This document shows, one piece after another, positions 8,797-17,727 of a DNA stretch of 64,000 nt; positions within the stretch are counted from its first letter, which is position 1; each line of letters opens with the position of its first letter. The notes beneath the pieces are model-generated. The model worked only from the letters and a program-made list of their open reading frames with translations. It had not been told where the DNA came from and did not search any database. The stretch is taken from the NCBI GenBank assembly GCA_934155645.1, contig CAKPHC010000002.1, positions 1 through 64,000 on the forward strand. Reading direction: 5' to 3'. Source of the stretch: an uncultured Bacilli bacterium. GTDB taxonomy: Bacteria; Bacillota_I; Bacilli_A; RF39; UBA660. Position numbers and translations under genes: made by a program.

Positions 8797-9358
8797 AATG
8801 CACCTCTATATTAGATAAATCACCATCATTATATACTACAATTAAACGATAATAACTATCATATCGACTAGAATATTTTTTATAACTAGGTAAATAATCA
8901 ATGTACTGTTTTTCTGCTTTTGAAAAATCTTTACTATTTTTAACTAAATTTTTAAACTCTTCTAATTTAAAAGGTGTAATAATGATACTAGAAACATTTA
9001 GATAATTACTACCTAATAAAGTATTGCAATAATTTTTGGAATCTAAATAATTACATAGTTCATTATAAATGGTTTTAACTTCGCCATTATCCTCTTCTTT
9101 AAAAGAATATCTAACGTATCCACTGGTGTCAACATTTGTAAACAGCTGTTCATTATCGGTATCAAGTTCTCTTAATATCATTTTTCTAATCTCATTAGTT
9201 TTGTATTTTTTATCCATCGTATCATATTTTTCTACTCTTTCATATTCACCGATTAAGGGAATAAAGTTAGCAAATAGAAAGGCACATATTCCCATTACAA
9301 ATACAGCAACTATAATAGTTTCAACCATTACAAACCCTCGAGTGTCAATCTTTTTCAT
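8783..9358 (-). CDS. Prepilin-like protein
   Basis: About 191 residues starting at ATG 9358 (an in-frame GTG 9 nt upstream is the alternative; AAAGGT suits the ATG better). Leader MKKIDTRG, cleavage after Gly8, then FVMVE with Glu at +5 and a hydrophobic helix. The remainder is rich in Tyr, Lys and Asp and resembles no pilin I can name; minor pseudopilin is the likely role. It is the first gene of a two-gene unit and divergent from the secretion ATPase, with about 90 bp between them. Confidence 0.75.
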   Translation of the reverse strand: MKKIDTRGFVMVETIIVAVFVMGICAFLFANFIPLIGEYERVEKYDTMDKKYKTNEIRKMILRELDTDNEQLFTNVDTSGYVRYSFKEEDNGEVKTIYNELCNYLDSKNYCNTLLGSNYLNVSSIIITPFKLEEFKNLVKNSKDFSKAEKQYIDYLPSYKKYSSRYDSYYRLIVVYNDGDLSNIEVHYEIG

Positions 9359-9452
9359 CTTTTTCACTTACCTTTATTGATTATCTTCTAAATGTATTAT
9401 ATAATAAATTAGAATAGAATGCTATATAGAAAATATAAAAGGGGACAAAAGT

Positions 9453-10817
9453 ATGGTAGAATACGATTTACATCATATACCAATTGTTGATATTGTAAAC
9501 CAAATCATATTGTATGCTGCACAACACAATGCCAGCGATATACATTTGGATCCTAGGGAAGACTGTCTAATCGTAAGAATGCGTATGGACGGTGAGTTAA
9601 AAGACCATACTATCATTCCTAAAGAATATGAACGAAACCTAACTACCAGGGTTAAACTTATATCTAATATGAACATTACTGAAACAAGACTACCTCAAGA
9701 CGGTGCAATTAAAGGTCGTATTGAAGGAAGAGACTTGGACATGCGTGTATCTGCTCTACCTACTAACGAAGGTGAAAAAGTAGTTATCCGTATTCTTGAC
9801 TTTACTAAAAGTTTAACCGGTATGGATTCATTAGGATTCTCTCCTAAAAACTATAAATTAGTAGAAAAAATGATGGCCGTACCAAATGGAATCATACTAG
9901 TAACAGGTGCTACTGGTTCCGGTAAATCTACTACTACCTACTCTATGTTACAAGCATTAAATAAAGAAGAAACCAATATCATTACTGTTGAAGACCCAAT
10001 AGAAATGAATATTGAAGGAATAAATCAAGTACAAGTTAATAGTGAAATAGGATTAACTTTCGCAGCTGTATTAAGGTCTATCTTACGTCAAGACCCTAAC
10101 ATAATACTAATCGGAGAAATTCGTGACTCAGAAACAGCTCAAATAGCAGTTCGTGCTTCTATTACTGGTCACTTAGTATTATCAACAATCCATACTAATG
10201 ACTCATTAAGTACCATTGAAAGATTACTTGATATGGATGTAGAACGATACTTGTTATCAAGTGCCTTAACAGGAATTATTTCTCAAAAACTAGTAAGAAC
10301 ATTATGTCCACACTGTAGAAAGAAAAGACCTGTTACGCCATATGAAGAACATTTCTTTATGAAAGTAATGCACAAATATGTATCTCATGTGTATGAACCA
10401 GTTGGTTGTGAATATTGTAATCACGGATTCAAAGGTCGTATGGCTGTTCATGAAGTATTATATATAACTGATCACTTACGAGATGTAATAAGTGATGCTA
10501 ATGTAGATAAAGAGCAATTAAGAGATATCGTTTATAATAAAGAACAAGTTACTACTCTATTACAAGATGCCTTAGAAAAAGTAATTGAAGGTCATACAAC
10601 ATTTAATGAAGTAGTTCGTATAGTTGAAGTAGATGCTGACTTAGAGAAAAGTGTTGTTAATGAAGTTGAAGAAACTGAAATTAAAACTAAAGCTAAATTT
10701 GAGAAAAAACTTGAAGATCAACTTGAAATTATTGATGCATTTGAACTAGAAGTAATTGATGCTTATGCTCCTGAAATAGAAATAATAGATATGTATGATA
10801 AATTTTTACTAGTATAG
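9453..10817 (+). CDS. Type II/IV secretion ATPase, GspE/PilB/ComGA family, with an acidic C-terminal tail
   Basis: A 454-residue assembly ATPase without the usual N1 domain: it starts directly at the N2-type segment (HNASDIHLDP). Walker A GATGSGKST is at residues 152-160, an Asp box EDPIE follows, then Walker B IILIGEIRD and the His box TGHLVLSTIHTND. A four-Cys zinc site is seen as CPHC and CEYC. It powers pilus or pseudopilus assembly, probably of the prepilins encoded divergently. The last about 70 residues, after the normal end, are acidic and hold three imperfect repeats of E-I/V-I-D-x-F/Y. AGGGGAC precedes the ATG. No PilC-type platform gene is next to it. Confidence 0.9.
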   Translation: MVEYDLHHIPIVDIVNQIILYAAQHNASDIHLDPREDCLIVRMRMDGELKDHTIIPKEYERNLTTRVKLISNMNITETRLPQDGAIKGRIEGRDLDMRVSALPTNEGEKVVIRILDFTKSLTGMDSLGFSPKNYKLVEKMMAVPNGIILVTGATGSGKSTTTYSMLQALNKEETNIITVEDPIEMNIEGINQVQVNSEIGLTFAAVLRSILRQDPNIILIGEIRDSETAQIAVRASITGHLVLSTIHTNDSLSTIERLLDMDVERYLLSSALTGIISQKLVRTLCPHCRKKRPVTPYEEHFFMKVMHKYVSHVYEPVGCEYCNHGFKGRMAVHEVLYITDHLRDVISDANVDKEQLRDIVYNKEQVTTLLQDALEKVIEGHTTFNEVVRIVEVDADLEKSVVNEVEETEIKTKAKFEKKLEDQLEIIDAFELEVIDAYAPEIEIIDMYDKFLLV

Positions 10818-10848
10818 AAAAAAGCGAACTATAAAATGTTCGCTTTTA
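10818..10848. terminator. Bidirectional terminator between the ATPase and GDPD genes
   Basis: GCGAAC (10824-10829) and GTTCGC (10838-10843) pair with an 8-nt loop; an A run precedes and a T run follows, so it can serve both convergent genes. The GDPD stop codon lies in the hairpin. Confidence 0.8.
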
Positions 10849-11554
10849 AATTGGTATTTTTATCTAAAAGACTTAAAGGATTATTACTTATTATATAGAT
10901 ATCTTCTATATATTCACCTAAAGTCTTTTTTAAATTATCTAATTCTTCTTTAGTATTAACTGTCCATATCATTATTACTTTATCTCTTTTAACTAAATCC
11001 TTAACGATATTTTTATCTATCGCATGTTTAGATATCGAATAGAAATAAGCATCTTTTTCTAATTCCTTAGTACTAATCTTATCTATTAAAATACCTATCG
11101 GATATGAAGAAGAATTTTGTAACAAATCGACAATTTCTAAAGAAAAACTCTTCAACCAAATATTTAGATTTAGGTATTTATCTAAAGTCTTTAATACTTC
11201 AGTAACTAGTATATTATTTCGCTTCTCTTCATCCTTTAACTCAATTATTAGAAGACTGTCCGGATTAACTACATCTAAAACTTCATCAAGAGTACTCATA
11301 GTAGAAGGTGCTACCTCACTACCATAATTATATTTCCTTAATTGTCTTAAAGTCATATTAGCAACTGTTCCTACTCCATTACTAACCCTATCAATAGTTT
11401 TATCATGAATTACCACAACTTTATTATCTTTAGATAATCTAACATCAAATTCAACTCCATCTAGGTACTTCACTTTACTTCCAAGATCTATCGCTTCAAT
11501 TGAATTCTCTTTAATACTATCAGAATGAAGTCCTCTATGTGCTATGAAATACAT
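10829..11554 (-). CDS. Glycerophosphodiester phosphodiesterase
   Basis: A 241-residue GDPD-family protein with the canonical motifs HRG (residues 6-8), ENS, EFDVRLSKD and VVIHD near residue 48, and IIELK later. The family hydrolyses glycerophosphodiesters to glycerol-3-phosphate and an alcohol with a TIM barrel and a divalent metal. No signal peptide, so cytosolic. It is the last gene of the mscS-HD-thyX-like-tmk unit, 9 nt after tmk. Confidence 0.92.
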   Translation of the reverse strand: MYFIAHRGLHSDSIKENSIEAIDLGSKVKYLDGVEFDVRLSKDNKVVVIHDKTIDRVSNGVGTVANMTLRQLRKYNYGSEVAPSTMSTLDEVLDVVNPDSLLIIELKDEEKRNNILVTEVLKTLDKYLNLNIWLKSFSLEIVDLLQNSSSYPIGILIDKISTKELEKDAYFYSISKHAIDKNIVKDLVKRDKVIMIWTVNTKEELDNLKKTLGEYIEDIYIISNNPLSLLDKNTNLKANIL

Positions 11555-11563
11555 GAATACCTC

Positions 11564-12235
11564 CTATTTCTCTAATATTATATTCATGATTTCTTGGTTA
11601 ATGTCTTCTATTGTTCTTAAGTTATTATCATTTATACAATTAACATATTTCCAATTGTATAGTTCCACAAGTTCTAGATAAGTTCGTTCCGCATTTTTAA
11701 GGTGCACATCATTTTTTTCAGCCTCATCTAAGGATTTTCTATTTTTCTTTAATTCTTGAGCATACGCAAAAGGTACATGTAAGAAAATAGTTATATCAGG
11801 TTTAGGTAATCCCATTAACCAATAATTAAGTTTATCAATCCATTGAAACATTTGGAATCTTTCTTCTTTGTCAGTTATCTTACTACCTTGATGTCCTAAA
11901 CTACTAGTTACATATCTATCTAAAATAACATAGTAACCTTTATCTAAATATTCATTTATTTTAGGAATATTATATTTAAAGTCTGCTGAATAATACAAAC
12001 ACGCTACTTTAGGATCTACTGCAACTGGTCCTTCTTCAAAGAAACATTTACCTATCTCTTCTTTCCCAAGAAAAGGACCACCTATTATTTTACCTGTCGC
12101 AGTATTATAAGCTGGGAAACCAAAAGTAATACATTTGTACCCTTCTTCATTTAACTTTTGCTCTAATAATTTACTTTGTGTTTCTTTACCAGAACAATCA
12201 GTACCTTCTATAACAATCAACTTACCCTTTTCCAT
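11564..12235 (-). CDS. tmk: Thymidylate kinase (dTMP kinase family)
   Basis: A 223-residue P-loop kinase: GTDCSGKETQ near residue 11, the DRY-type motif VILDRYVTSS near residue 106, and a LID-like Lys/Arg-rich stretch near 165. It phosphorylates dTMP to dTDP. The adjacent ThyX-like gene, which would make dTMP, supports the call. The P-loop has Cys and Glu where many Tmk proteins have Gly and Thr (GxDGxGKTT), so some doubt about exact substrate remains. 8 nt separate it from the upstream gene. Confidence 0.88.
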   Translation of the reverse strand: MEKGKLIVIEGTDCSGKETQSKLLEQKLNEEGYKCITFGFPAYNTATGKIIGGPFLGKEEIGKCFFEEGPVAVDPKVACLYYSADFKYNIPKINEYLDKGYYVILDRYVTSSLGHQGSKITDKEERFQMFQWIDKLNYWLMGLPKPDITIFLHVPFAYAQELKKNRKSLDEAEKNDVHLKNAERTYLELVELYNWKYVNCINDNNLRTIEDINQEIMNIILEK

Positions 12236-12243
12236 CTTCTCAC

Positions 12244-13464
12244 CTATATCTTTCTTGTTAATACTTTACCTTCTTTGAAACCACAATCTTTTGGACAATC
12301 ATAGTCAGGGAAAGTACATCTAGCACCCTTCATATATTTTTTCATTTCATCAGCTTTAGGACTAGAATATACTACTAGATTTTCATAATATTCATTTCTA
12401 GTATCAGTAGTTTGGTCAGCAACTTCTAACTGCGCTGCACTACATAATCTTTCTTTCATCTTCATAGTAAAGTTCTCAAATGTACCTTTTTCACTTATAA
12501 GAACTTTTTCACTTTGAGGAACACAATCAAACTTAACAATCAAGTAATATGTATCAGTAAGCCACTCTTCAATTAAAGATAAATCGTCTTCAATTATTGG
12601 TGGTACATAGTAATCGATTCCTTCTTTAGTATTACGTTCCATTTGATAATAAATTGTTCTATGTCTATGTGCTTGAGCTAATTGAGCAAAACTTCCTTCA
12701 TAAACAGTAGAATATACATCTCCAAAGTACTTTTCAGTATTAGCTAAATCCTTACCAAAAATACTTAATCCTCTATGTTTTCTATTAGATAATAATCTAT
12801 CATCAATAACATTAGCTTCTTCTCTTAATTGCCTTACAAATTCATCTATATGAGGTACCATTTGATAATATAAATTATCTTTTTCTCCGTTAATACCATT
12901 TTCACTGTAATCCATTAAATATTTAACTATTCTATTTAACTGTGCTAAAGGAATAGTATGAACCATTTCAGTAGGAATTGTAACAGGCATTAAGTATCTA
13001 CTGTTCTCCATTGCTAGTTTCATTATTTGTTTATCACTTTTAATATCACCATAAACACTCTTTATTTTATTAAAAAATATTTCGTTCCATTTATTGTATA
13101 TTTGAACCATCTCACGAGGTAATTCTCCCTCTTTAATAGTTGTATAACGAAGTGATCTTTCACTAGTTGAGAATTGATGTTCATTATTTAAAATCATATT
13201 TAAAAACTTAGGACTATTCTGTAAATATAACCCTATATTAACATGTTCAAACACACTTTGATGTTCACCACTAGTAGTCATATTAACTCTTCTCTCTGTC
13301 TTAGCCTCATCTTCAGTAAAAGATGCCATAAGTCCATCTTCGTTATAGCAAATACCACCTATTTGGCCTTGATAAAGCATTGCACGCTTTAAATCAAATT
13401 TCCCATTTTCTAATAAAAATGGTGTATGTGGTAACAATGTTACCTTTAAATTAGTTGCTTTCAT
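12244..13464 (-). CDS. ThyX-like flavin-dependent thymidylate synthase family protein, long divergent form
   Basis: 406 residues, roughly twice a typical ThyX (about 220-250). The first half has the ThyX layout: SVFEHVNIGL (the HxxVxEH region) and an S-ER-S-RY segment where the signature motif should be, but the usual RHR before it is replaced by NEHQ. The second half has an HRHR segment and a CSAAQLEV segment like the C-terminal AQ-E-R region of ThyX. ThyX makes dTMP from dUMP using FAD and methylene-tetrahydrofolate. Position beside tmk supports nucleotide metabolism; activity is uncertain. C-terminus holds a Cys cluster (CTFPDYDCPKDCGF). Confidence 0.7.
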   Translation of the reverse strand: MKATNLKVTLLPHTPFLLENGKFDLKRAMLYQGQIGGICYNEDGLMASFTEDEAKTERRVNMTTSGEHQSVFEHVNIGLYLQNSPKFLNMILNNEHQFSTSERSLRYTTIKEGELPREMVQIYNKWNEIFFNKIKSVYGDIKSDKQIMKLAMENSRYLMPVTIPTEMVHTIPLAQLNRIVKYLMDYSENGINGEKDNLYYQMVPHIDEFVRQLREEANVIDDRLLSNRKHRGLSIFGKDLANTEKYFGDVYSTVYEGSFAQLAQAHRHRTIYYQMERNTKEGIDYYVPPIIEDDLSLIEEWLTDTYYLIVKFDCVPQSEKVLISEKGTFENFTMKMKERLCSAAQLEVADQTTDTRNEYYENLVVYSSPKADEMKKYMKGARCTFPDYDCPKDCGFKEGKVLTRKI

Positions 13465-13490
13465 ATTATTACCTCCCCTAATGAATACTA

Positions 13491-14072
13491 CTAACCTATA
13501 ATATTATTGTTATTATCAAATTCTACATTAATAAACTTCCTTGATGCTAAATAATCACACATATGAACAAAGTTCTGATACTTTGTCTTAGGAAGTGGTA
13601 ATACTTCATTACCATCAAAATCTTTATTCCATGGTCCCATATGACTTTCTATAACATCACAAACAAACTCTATATCTTCATCGTTCATAGATAAGTTGTC
13701 CATATTATCTTTAATATGTTCACTTGCTAATAATGGATGTTCTACTTTAGTATATTGACTCTTTTCTTTACCAGACTTTAATCCATCATGTAATATTAAT
13801 GCAATAATCATTAAATCTTTCTCACGACTAGTATATTTGCCACCAATAACAGGATCACTTAATAACTCATAAGCCATCCTAACAGCAGCTTTCGTATGTC
13901 TTACTAATCCACCTTCACCAAGCGCATATTTAGGATGATATTTACCAGTTGATGAAGCCGGAACTTCAAAAAAGTAATCTGGTAAACTATCAACTAAATA
14001 CTTCGCATCAATCGCATAACGTTCATCATTTATATATCCAAATTCAACTTTAAATACTTCTACTTTATTCAT
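13491..14072 (-). CDS. HD domain phosphohydrolase
   Basis: A 193-residue protein with a complete HD pattern: His in GGLVRHT near residue 58, LILHDGLK near 93, His in EHPLLASEH and a later ESH. Family members hydrolyse phosphate esters of nucleotides or signalling molecules, using one or two metal ions. It lies in a unit with thyX-like and tmk genes, so a nucleotide substrate is plausible (inference). 2 nt separate it from mscS upstream, which implies coupled translation. Confidence 0.8.
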   Translation of the reverse strand: MNKVEVFKVEFGYINDERYAIDAKYLVDSLPDYFFEVPASSTGKYHPKYALGEGGLVRHTKAAVRMAYELLSDPVIGGKYTSREKDLMIIALILHDGLKSGKEKSQYTKVEHPLLASEHIKDNMDNLSMNDEDIEFVCDVIESHMGPWNKDFDGNEVLPLPKTKYQNFVHMCDYLASRKFINVEFDNNNNIIG

Positions 14073-14074
14073 AA

Positions 14075-14878
14075 CTACCTCTTATCTTTCACATATACAT
14101 CTAATTTATTATAAGGAATCTCGATATTTTTCTTATCTAAAGTCTTTTTAATTAACTTTAATACATCACGTCTTACACCTACATAAGTAACAGGTTTACA
14201 ATCAATTGCAATACTATATACAACCGAAGAATCACCTAGATTTGAAACACCTAAATATTCAGGCTCTCCAATGACATTATTAATATTTTTGATATCTTCT
14301 TTAATGCTTTCTAGTACTCTTTCTAATTTCTCAATATCAGTATCATAACTAACACTTATATCTACAACCACTTTAGAATTAGCAGAACTATAATTAATTA
14401 CTTCATTAAAAGCACTATTAGATATAGTCATTACTTCTCCAGTATAAGCTTGAATCTTTGTATCTTTTAATCCCATAAATATTACTTTACCAGTAAAACC
14501 ATTTATCTTAACCCAATCTCCTACTGAATAAGCATCATCAAACACAGTAAATACACCTGCTAAAAAGTCCTTAGCAATATCTTGAAATGCTAAACCAATA
14601 ACAACGCCCACAACTCCTAAAGAAGCGATTATACTAGTTGTATTAACACCATATACTGATAATATCGACAATATAACAATAAGCGCAATAAAGTACTTAA
14701 TAAGGTTTTTAATTAAAGAAATAACTGTTAATCTCTTATGTTCAGCTCTTACATTTTTCTTAGTATATTTTTTAGAAAACTTATTAATTGACCCTGCTAT
14801 AATGTTATAAACTAATATACCAACTGCAATATATATAATTGGTAAATAAAACTTACTCGATAGAAAAAAATCCAACAT
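14075..14878 (-). CDS. mscS: Small-conductance mechanosensitive channel (MscS family)
   Basis: 267 residues: two N-terminal membrane helices, then the pore helix (SIIASLGVVGVVIGLAFQDIAKDFLAG, Ala/Gly-rich) and the beta domain motif VGDWVKINGFTGKV, then the alpha/beta cytoplasmic cage. It releases solutes upon hypo-osmotic shock. AGGAGG lies 7-8 nt upstream of the ATG. First gene of the five-gene unit, driven by the consensus-like promoter at 14985-15013. Confidence 0.92.
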   Translation of the reverse strand: MLDFFLSSKFYLPIIYIAVGILVYNIIAGSINKFSKKYTKKNVRAEHKRLTVISLIKNLIKYFIALIVILSILSVYGVNTTSIIASLGVVGVVIGLAFQDIAKDFLAGVFTVFDDAYSVGDWVKINGFTGKVIFMGLKDTKIQAYTGEVMTISNSAFNEVINYSSANSKVVVDISVSYDTDIEKLERVLESIKEDIKNINNVIGEPEYLGVSNLGDSSVVYSIAIDCKPVTYVGVRRDVLKLIKKTLDKKNIEIPYNKLDVYVKDKR

Positions 14879-14984
14879 ATTCTATATCCTCCTATAAAAT
14901 TATATCTTTTTATACATTTAAGTGTCAATAAGTCTATAAACAAAACTTTCTTACTTATTCATTTTATTATCACTACGTAATCAA

Positions 14985-15013
14985 ATTATACCATTACAAA
15001 CATTTGTTTGCAA
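14985..15013 (-). promoter_or_regulatory. Promoter of the mscS-to-GDPD operon
   Basis: Minus strand TTGCAA (15008-15013), 17 bp spacer, TATAAT (14985-14990) preceded by TGG (extended -10-like). The leader to mscS is about 100 nt; I see no riboswitch in it. Confidence 0.7.
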
Positions 15014-15021
15014 GTGTTTTC

Positions 15022-15049
15022 AAAAAGAAAAAGCACTGATACCAATGCT
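15022..15049 (-). terminator. Terminator of the Pro-rich unknown gene
   Basis: Minus strand AGCATTG-4 nt-CAGTGCT stem followed by a T-rich tail; overlaps the stop codon at 15048. Confidence 0.65.
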
Positions 15050-16040
15050 ATTTACTTTTTGAATCAATCTCAGAATCAGTAGTCATAATAGTATGTGGAT
15101 TATTATAAGGATCATATATCACATTACGTGGAAAACCGACAAATTGTGAATATGTTCCATCATGTATTAATTGAACATCACCATCTTTAAAAAATGTAAA
15201 ACGGCAATCGGCAATACAATTTTCATAATGATAACCACTTTCACTACCATCAAAATCTCTATATATTACATTTTGAATTTCATAATTAACCAATACATCA
15301 GTAACACGGCGTTCTATCTTTTGACCAACGGAATTATAATCACTAAGCGACCTTATTTGAAATAACTCATTATAATTTTCAATTGCAACCGAACGTATAG
15401 GTTTCAAATATTCAAAAAAAGCAAACGTTTTATCAGGATTATTTTCAAATGGTGAATTAACAATTTTCTTCTTATCATATCCATAATAATTTATATAATA
15501 AGAATCATCATCATTTTTAACTACCATACCAACGGCATAATCCTCCTTTTCTAGAGGTATATTTATTTCTTCAGAATCTGGTGGAATAGGAGGTGCATTT
15601 TCACCAATTATAGGCGGAGGCGTAGGTCCATTAGGTGAACCAGCAGCAATTGAAGGTCTAGGCTCTTCACTAGTAGCAACAACTGTCCTTTGAGTATTTC
15701 TTATTAACCCCAACAAATTATCTGTTTTCATGCCTACACCAAGTCTAATATTTTGATTAATCATCGATAAATCATCTAAAGAAGAATTGGCATATATTTC
15801 TTCCATTCTTTCATCATAATTATCTAACGGGATTTTATAAAACATCCCATTAACTCTAGCAACCACCGTCATACAATTATCATAATTACGAGATAAATCA
15901 TCATAAGTTAAAAGAAACAAATCTTTAGCTGGAACATTAATCCTACGTAACTCTACTGGTTGTACTTCATGAACTTTTCCATCCAAATAATCATCATTTT
16001 CTCTTTTAGGGAACTGCATACTTATTTTTTTATTAGTCAT
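15048..16040 (-). CDS. Hypothetical protein with a proline-rich linker
   Basis: I do not recognise this family. From ATG 16040 it has 330 residues: an N-terminal globular part (about 1-140), a Pro/Ser/Gly-rich linker (about 145-175, with PTPPP and PPIPPD), and a C-terminal part rich in Tyr, Asp and Asn (about 180-330). No signal peptide or membrane segment, so cytosolic. I prefer ATG 16040 to the longer frame because the likely promoter and an inverted repeat (16053-16073) lie inside the extra 23 codons. It stands alone between the mscS and hemW units. Confidence 0.7.
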   Translation of the reverse strand: MTNKKISMQFPKRENDDYLDGKVHEVQPVELRRINVPAKDLFLLTYDDLSRNYDNCMTVVARVNGMFYKIPLDNYDERMEEIYANSSLDDLSMINQNIRLGVGMKTDNLLGLIRNTQRTVVATSEEPRPSIAAGSPNGPTPPPIIGENAPPIPPDSEEINIPLEKEDYAVGMVVKNDDDSYYINYYGYDKKKIVNSPFENNPDKTFAFFEYLKPIRSVAIENYNELFQIRSLSDYNSVGQKIERRVTDVLVNYEIQNVIYRDFDGSESGYHYENCIADCRFTFFKDGDVQLIHDGTYSQFVGFPRNVIYDPYNNPHTIMTTDSEIDSKSK

Positions 16041-16052
16041 ACTATCACCATC

Positions 16053-16073
16053 TTGATTGTACCATACAATCAA
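16053..16073 (-). promoter_or_regulatory. Perfect inverted repeat overlapping an extended -10 box
   Basis: Two 9-bp arms, TTGATTGTA and TACAATCAA, flank a 3-bp centre. On the minus strand the right arm contains TACAAT preceded by TGG, an extended -10-like box, 12 nt before the chosen start of the unknown gene. The position is right for an operator; a hairpin in the leader is the alternative. Confidence 0.5.
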
Positions 16074-16117
16074 CAAAACGTATACATGATTATGTCTGTA
16101 AAATGTCAACTAATGTA

Positions 16118-17215
16118 TTATATGTCAATAAATCTTGTTAATATTTGATTAGATAAATACAAATACTCTTCAGCAATATAAATATAATTATTTTTGACTT
16201 TAAGAATACCTTTATCTAATAAATCATCTATTTTAAATACATCTTTTATATTTACTTGATATTTATCAAAAAACTTAATAGTATTAACTCCTTCCATCTT
16301 ACGAAGTCCTAAAATCATTTCGTTTTCCATATCTATTTTTTTAGTAATATTATCTTTTTCTAAGCAATAATCACCTTTTAAATAATGATTAATACTTCTA
16401 GTATTAGAGTACCTAACACCAGCAACATAACCACCAGCTCCTAGTCCAAAACCATAATACTTTTCATTATTCCAATACGTAAGATTATGTCTAGAACTGT
16501 ATCCTTCTTTAGAAAAATTACTTATTTCGTAATGATTATATCCAATATTTTTTAAGTATTTAATTATGTAATAATACATATTTGATTCCAAAATATCATC
16601 TATTGGTTCAGTACCATTTATATAAAGTTTAGTATTTTCTTCTAAAATAAGAGAATAAATAGAAATATGAGATACATTTAACTTCTTAAAAAATTCAAGA
16701 TCACTTTTTAAGTCATCCATTGTTTGATTAGGAAAGGCATACATAAAATCAACATTGATATTATTAAAATACTTTTTTATCATTTCTATTTTATCTAGTA
16801 CTTCATCCTTTGTATGATTTCGTTCCAATAAAGAAAGAAACTTATCATTAACTGTTTCTATTCCAATACTTATACGATTAACCTTATTATTTTTTAAAAA
16901 TATAAGTATTTCTTCATTTATATCGACTACGTTCATTTCAAAGTTAAATTCTAAACGTGAAGACAAGTTAAGAGTTTTGATTATTTCAAATAATTTACCT
17001 AATTGCGATAGATTAAGTGCTGAAGGAGTACCTCCTCCAATGTACAAGGTATCTAACTCTTCACCTTTATACTTACTTAAGACTTCTTTTTGTAATTCTT
17101 CTAAATACTTATTTACTAACTCTTCGTTATAAAACATTTTACAAAAATCGCAATAAGAACAAATATGCTTACAAAAAGGAATGTGAATATACATTGATTT
17201 AATATCGTTATTCAT
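16118..17215 (-). CDS. hemW: Heme chaperone/radical SAM protein HemW
   Basis: About 365 residues from ATG 17215. The radical SAM cluster motif is CKHICSYCDF (C-x3-C-x2-C) near residue 16, followed by the YIGGGTPS motif, EFNFEMN and the later coproporphyrinogen-oxidase-like (HemN-like) C-terminal region. HemW binds heme and S-adenosylmethionine and is not a true coproporphyrinogen oxidase. GAGGAG lies 9 nt upstream of ATG 17215, whereas the longer start has no good site. It follows the double-HTH regulator and lepA, the lepA-hemW order of Bacilli. Confidence 0.88.
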   Translation of the reverse strand: MNNDIKSMYIHIPFCKHICSYCDFCKMFYNEELVNKYLEELQKEVLSKYKGEELDTLYIGGGTPSALNLSQLGKLFEIIKTLNLSSRLEFNFEMNVVDINEEILIFLKNNKVNRISIGIETVNDKFLSLLERNHTKDEVLDKIEMIKKYFNNINVDFMYAFPNQTMDDLKSDLEFFKKLNVSHISIYSLILEENTKLYINGTEPIDDILESNMYYYIIKYLKNIGYNHYEISNFSKEGYSSRHNLTYWNNEKYYGFGLGAGGYVAGVRYSNTRSINHYLKGDYCLEKDNITKKIDMENEMILGLRKMEGVNTIKFFDKYQVNIKDVFKIDDLLDKGILKVKNNYIYIAEEYLYLSNQILTRFIDI

Positions 17216-17231
17216 ATATTCACACTCCTCA

Positions 17232-17726
17232 TTATTTAGATTTATTAGATTTTTGTTCATCATTTTTTACAGAATATTTTTCTCGTTCATCCATAAAATT
17301 ATCCAAAGTCATACCCTTTTTGTGTGCCATTGCTAAAGCATATAACAAAGATGATGTTTCCGGATTTTTTAATGATTTATGAGTCAAATCATGGATAGTT
17401 GATTTAGGAACTCCTAACTGTTCAGCAGCTTCTTTATAAGTTAATTCACCAGATATCAAGTAATCTGCTAACTCAGAAATAGTAACTTCTTCAAAAGATG
17501 AAGACCTACGTCCTAGTGAACCACCTTTAACGTGACCTTGTCTTGATATAGAAGTTTTCTTATCTTCAACTAGTTTATATTTATCAGGTGCTATTTCAGC
17601 TAACTTTTTCATATGCAATTGAAATGACCTTTTACTAATTCCTAATGCCTTACTAGCTTCCTCATTAGTAACATCATTATTTAAATAGTACTCTGCTTCT
17701 TTTAAAATATCTTCATTACTTGCCAT
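17232..17726 (-). CDS. Regulator with two SpoIIID-like helix-turn-helix domains
   Basis: About 164 residues. Two similar HTH units can be aligned: residues about 5-40 (AEYYLNNDVTNEEASKALGISKRSF) and about 85-118 (ADYLISGELTYKEAAEQLGVPKSTIHDL). Each has the SpoIIID-type order: short helix, then T..EAA..LG..K.T.H. A basic Gly/Arg/Ser stretch (KGGSLGRRSSS) links them. I infer a DNA-binding regulator; targets unknown. In Bacillus hrcA lies near this place, but this is not HrcA. ATG 17726 follows the lepA stop by one base, behind GGTGAG; coupled translation is likely. Confidence 0.7.
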   Translation of the reverse strand: MASNEDILKEAEYYLNNDVTNEEASKALGISKRSFQLHMKKLAEIAPDKYKLVEDKKTSISRQGHVKGGSLGRRSSSFEEVTISELADYLISGELTYKEAAEQLGVPKSTIHDLTHKSLKNPETSSLLYALAMAHKKGMTLDNFMDEREKYSVKNDEQKSNKSK

Positions 17727-17727
17727 C

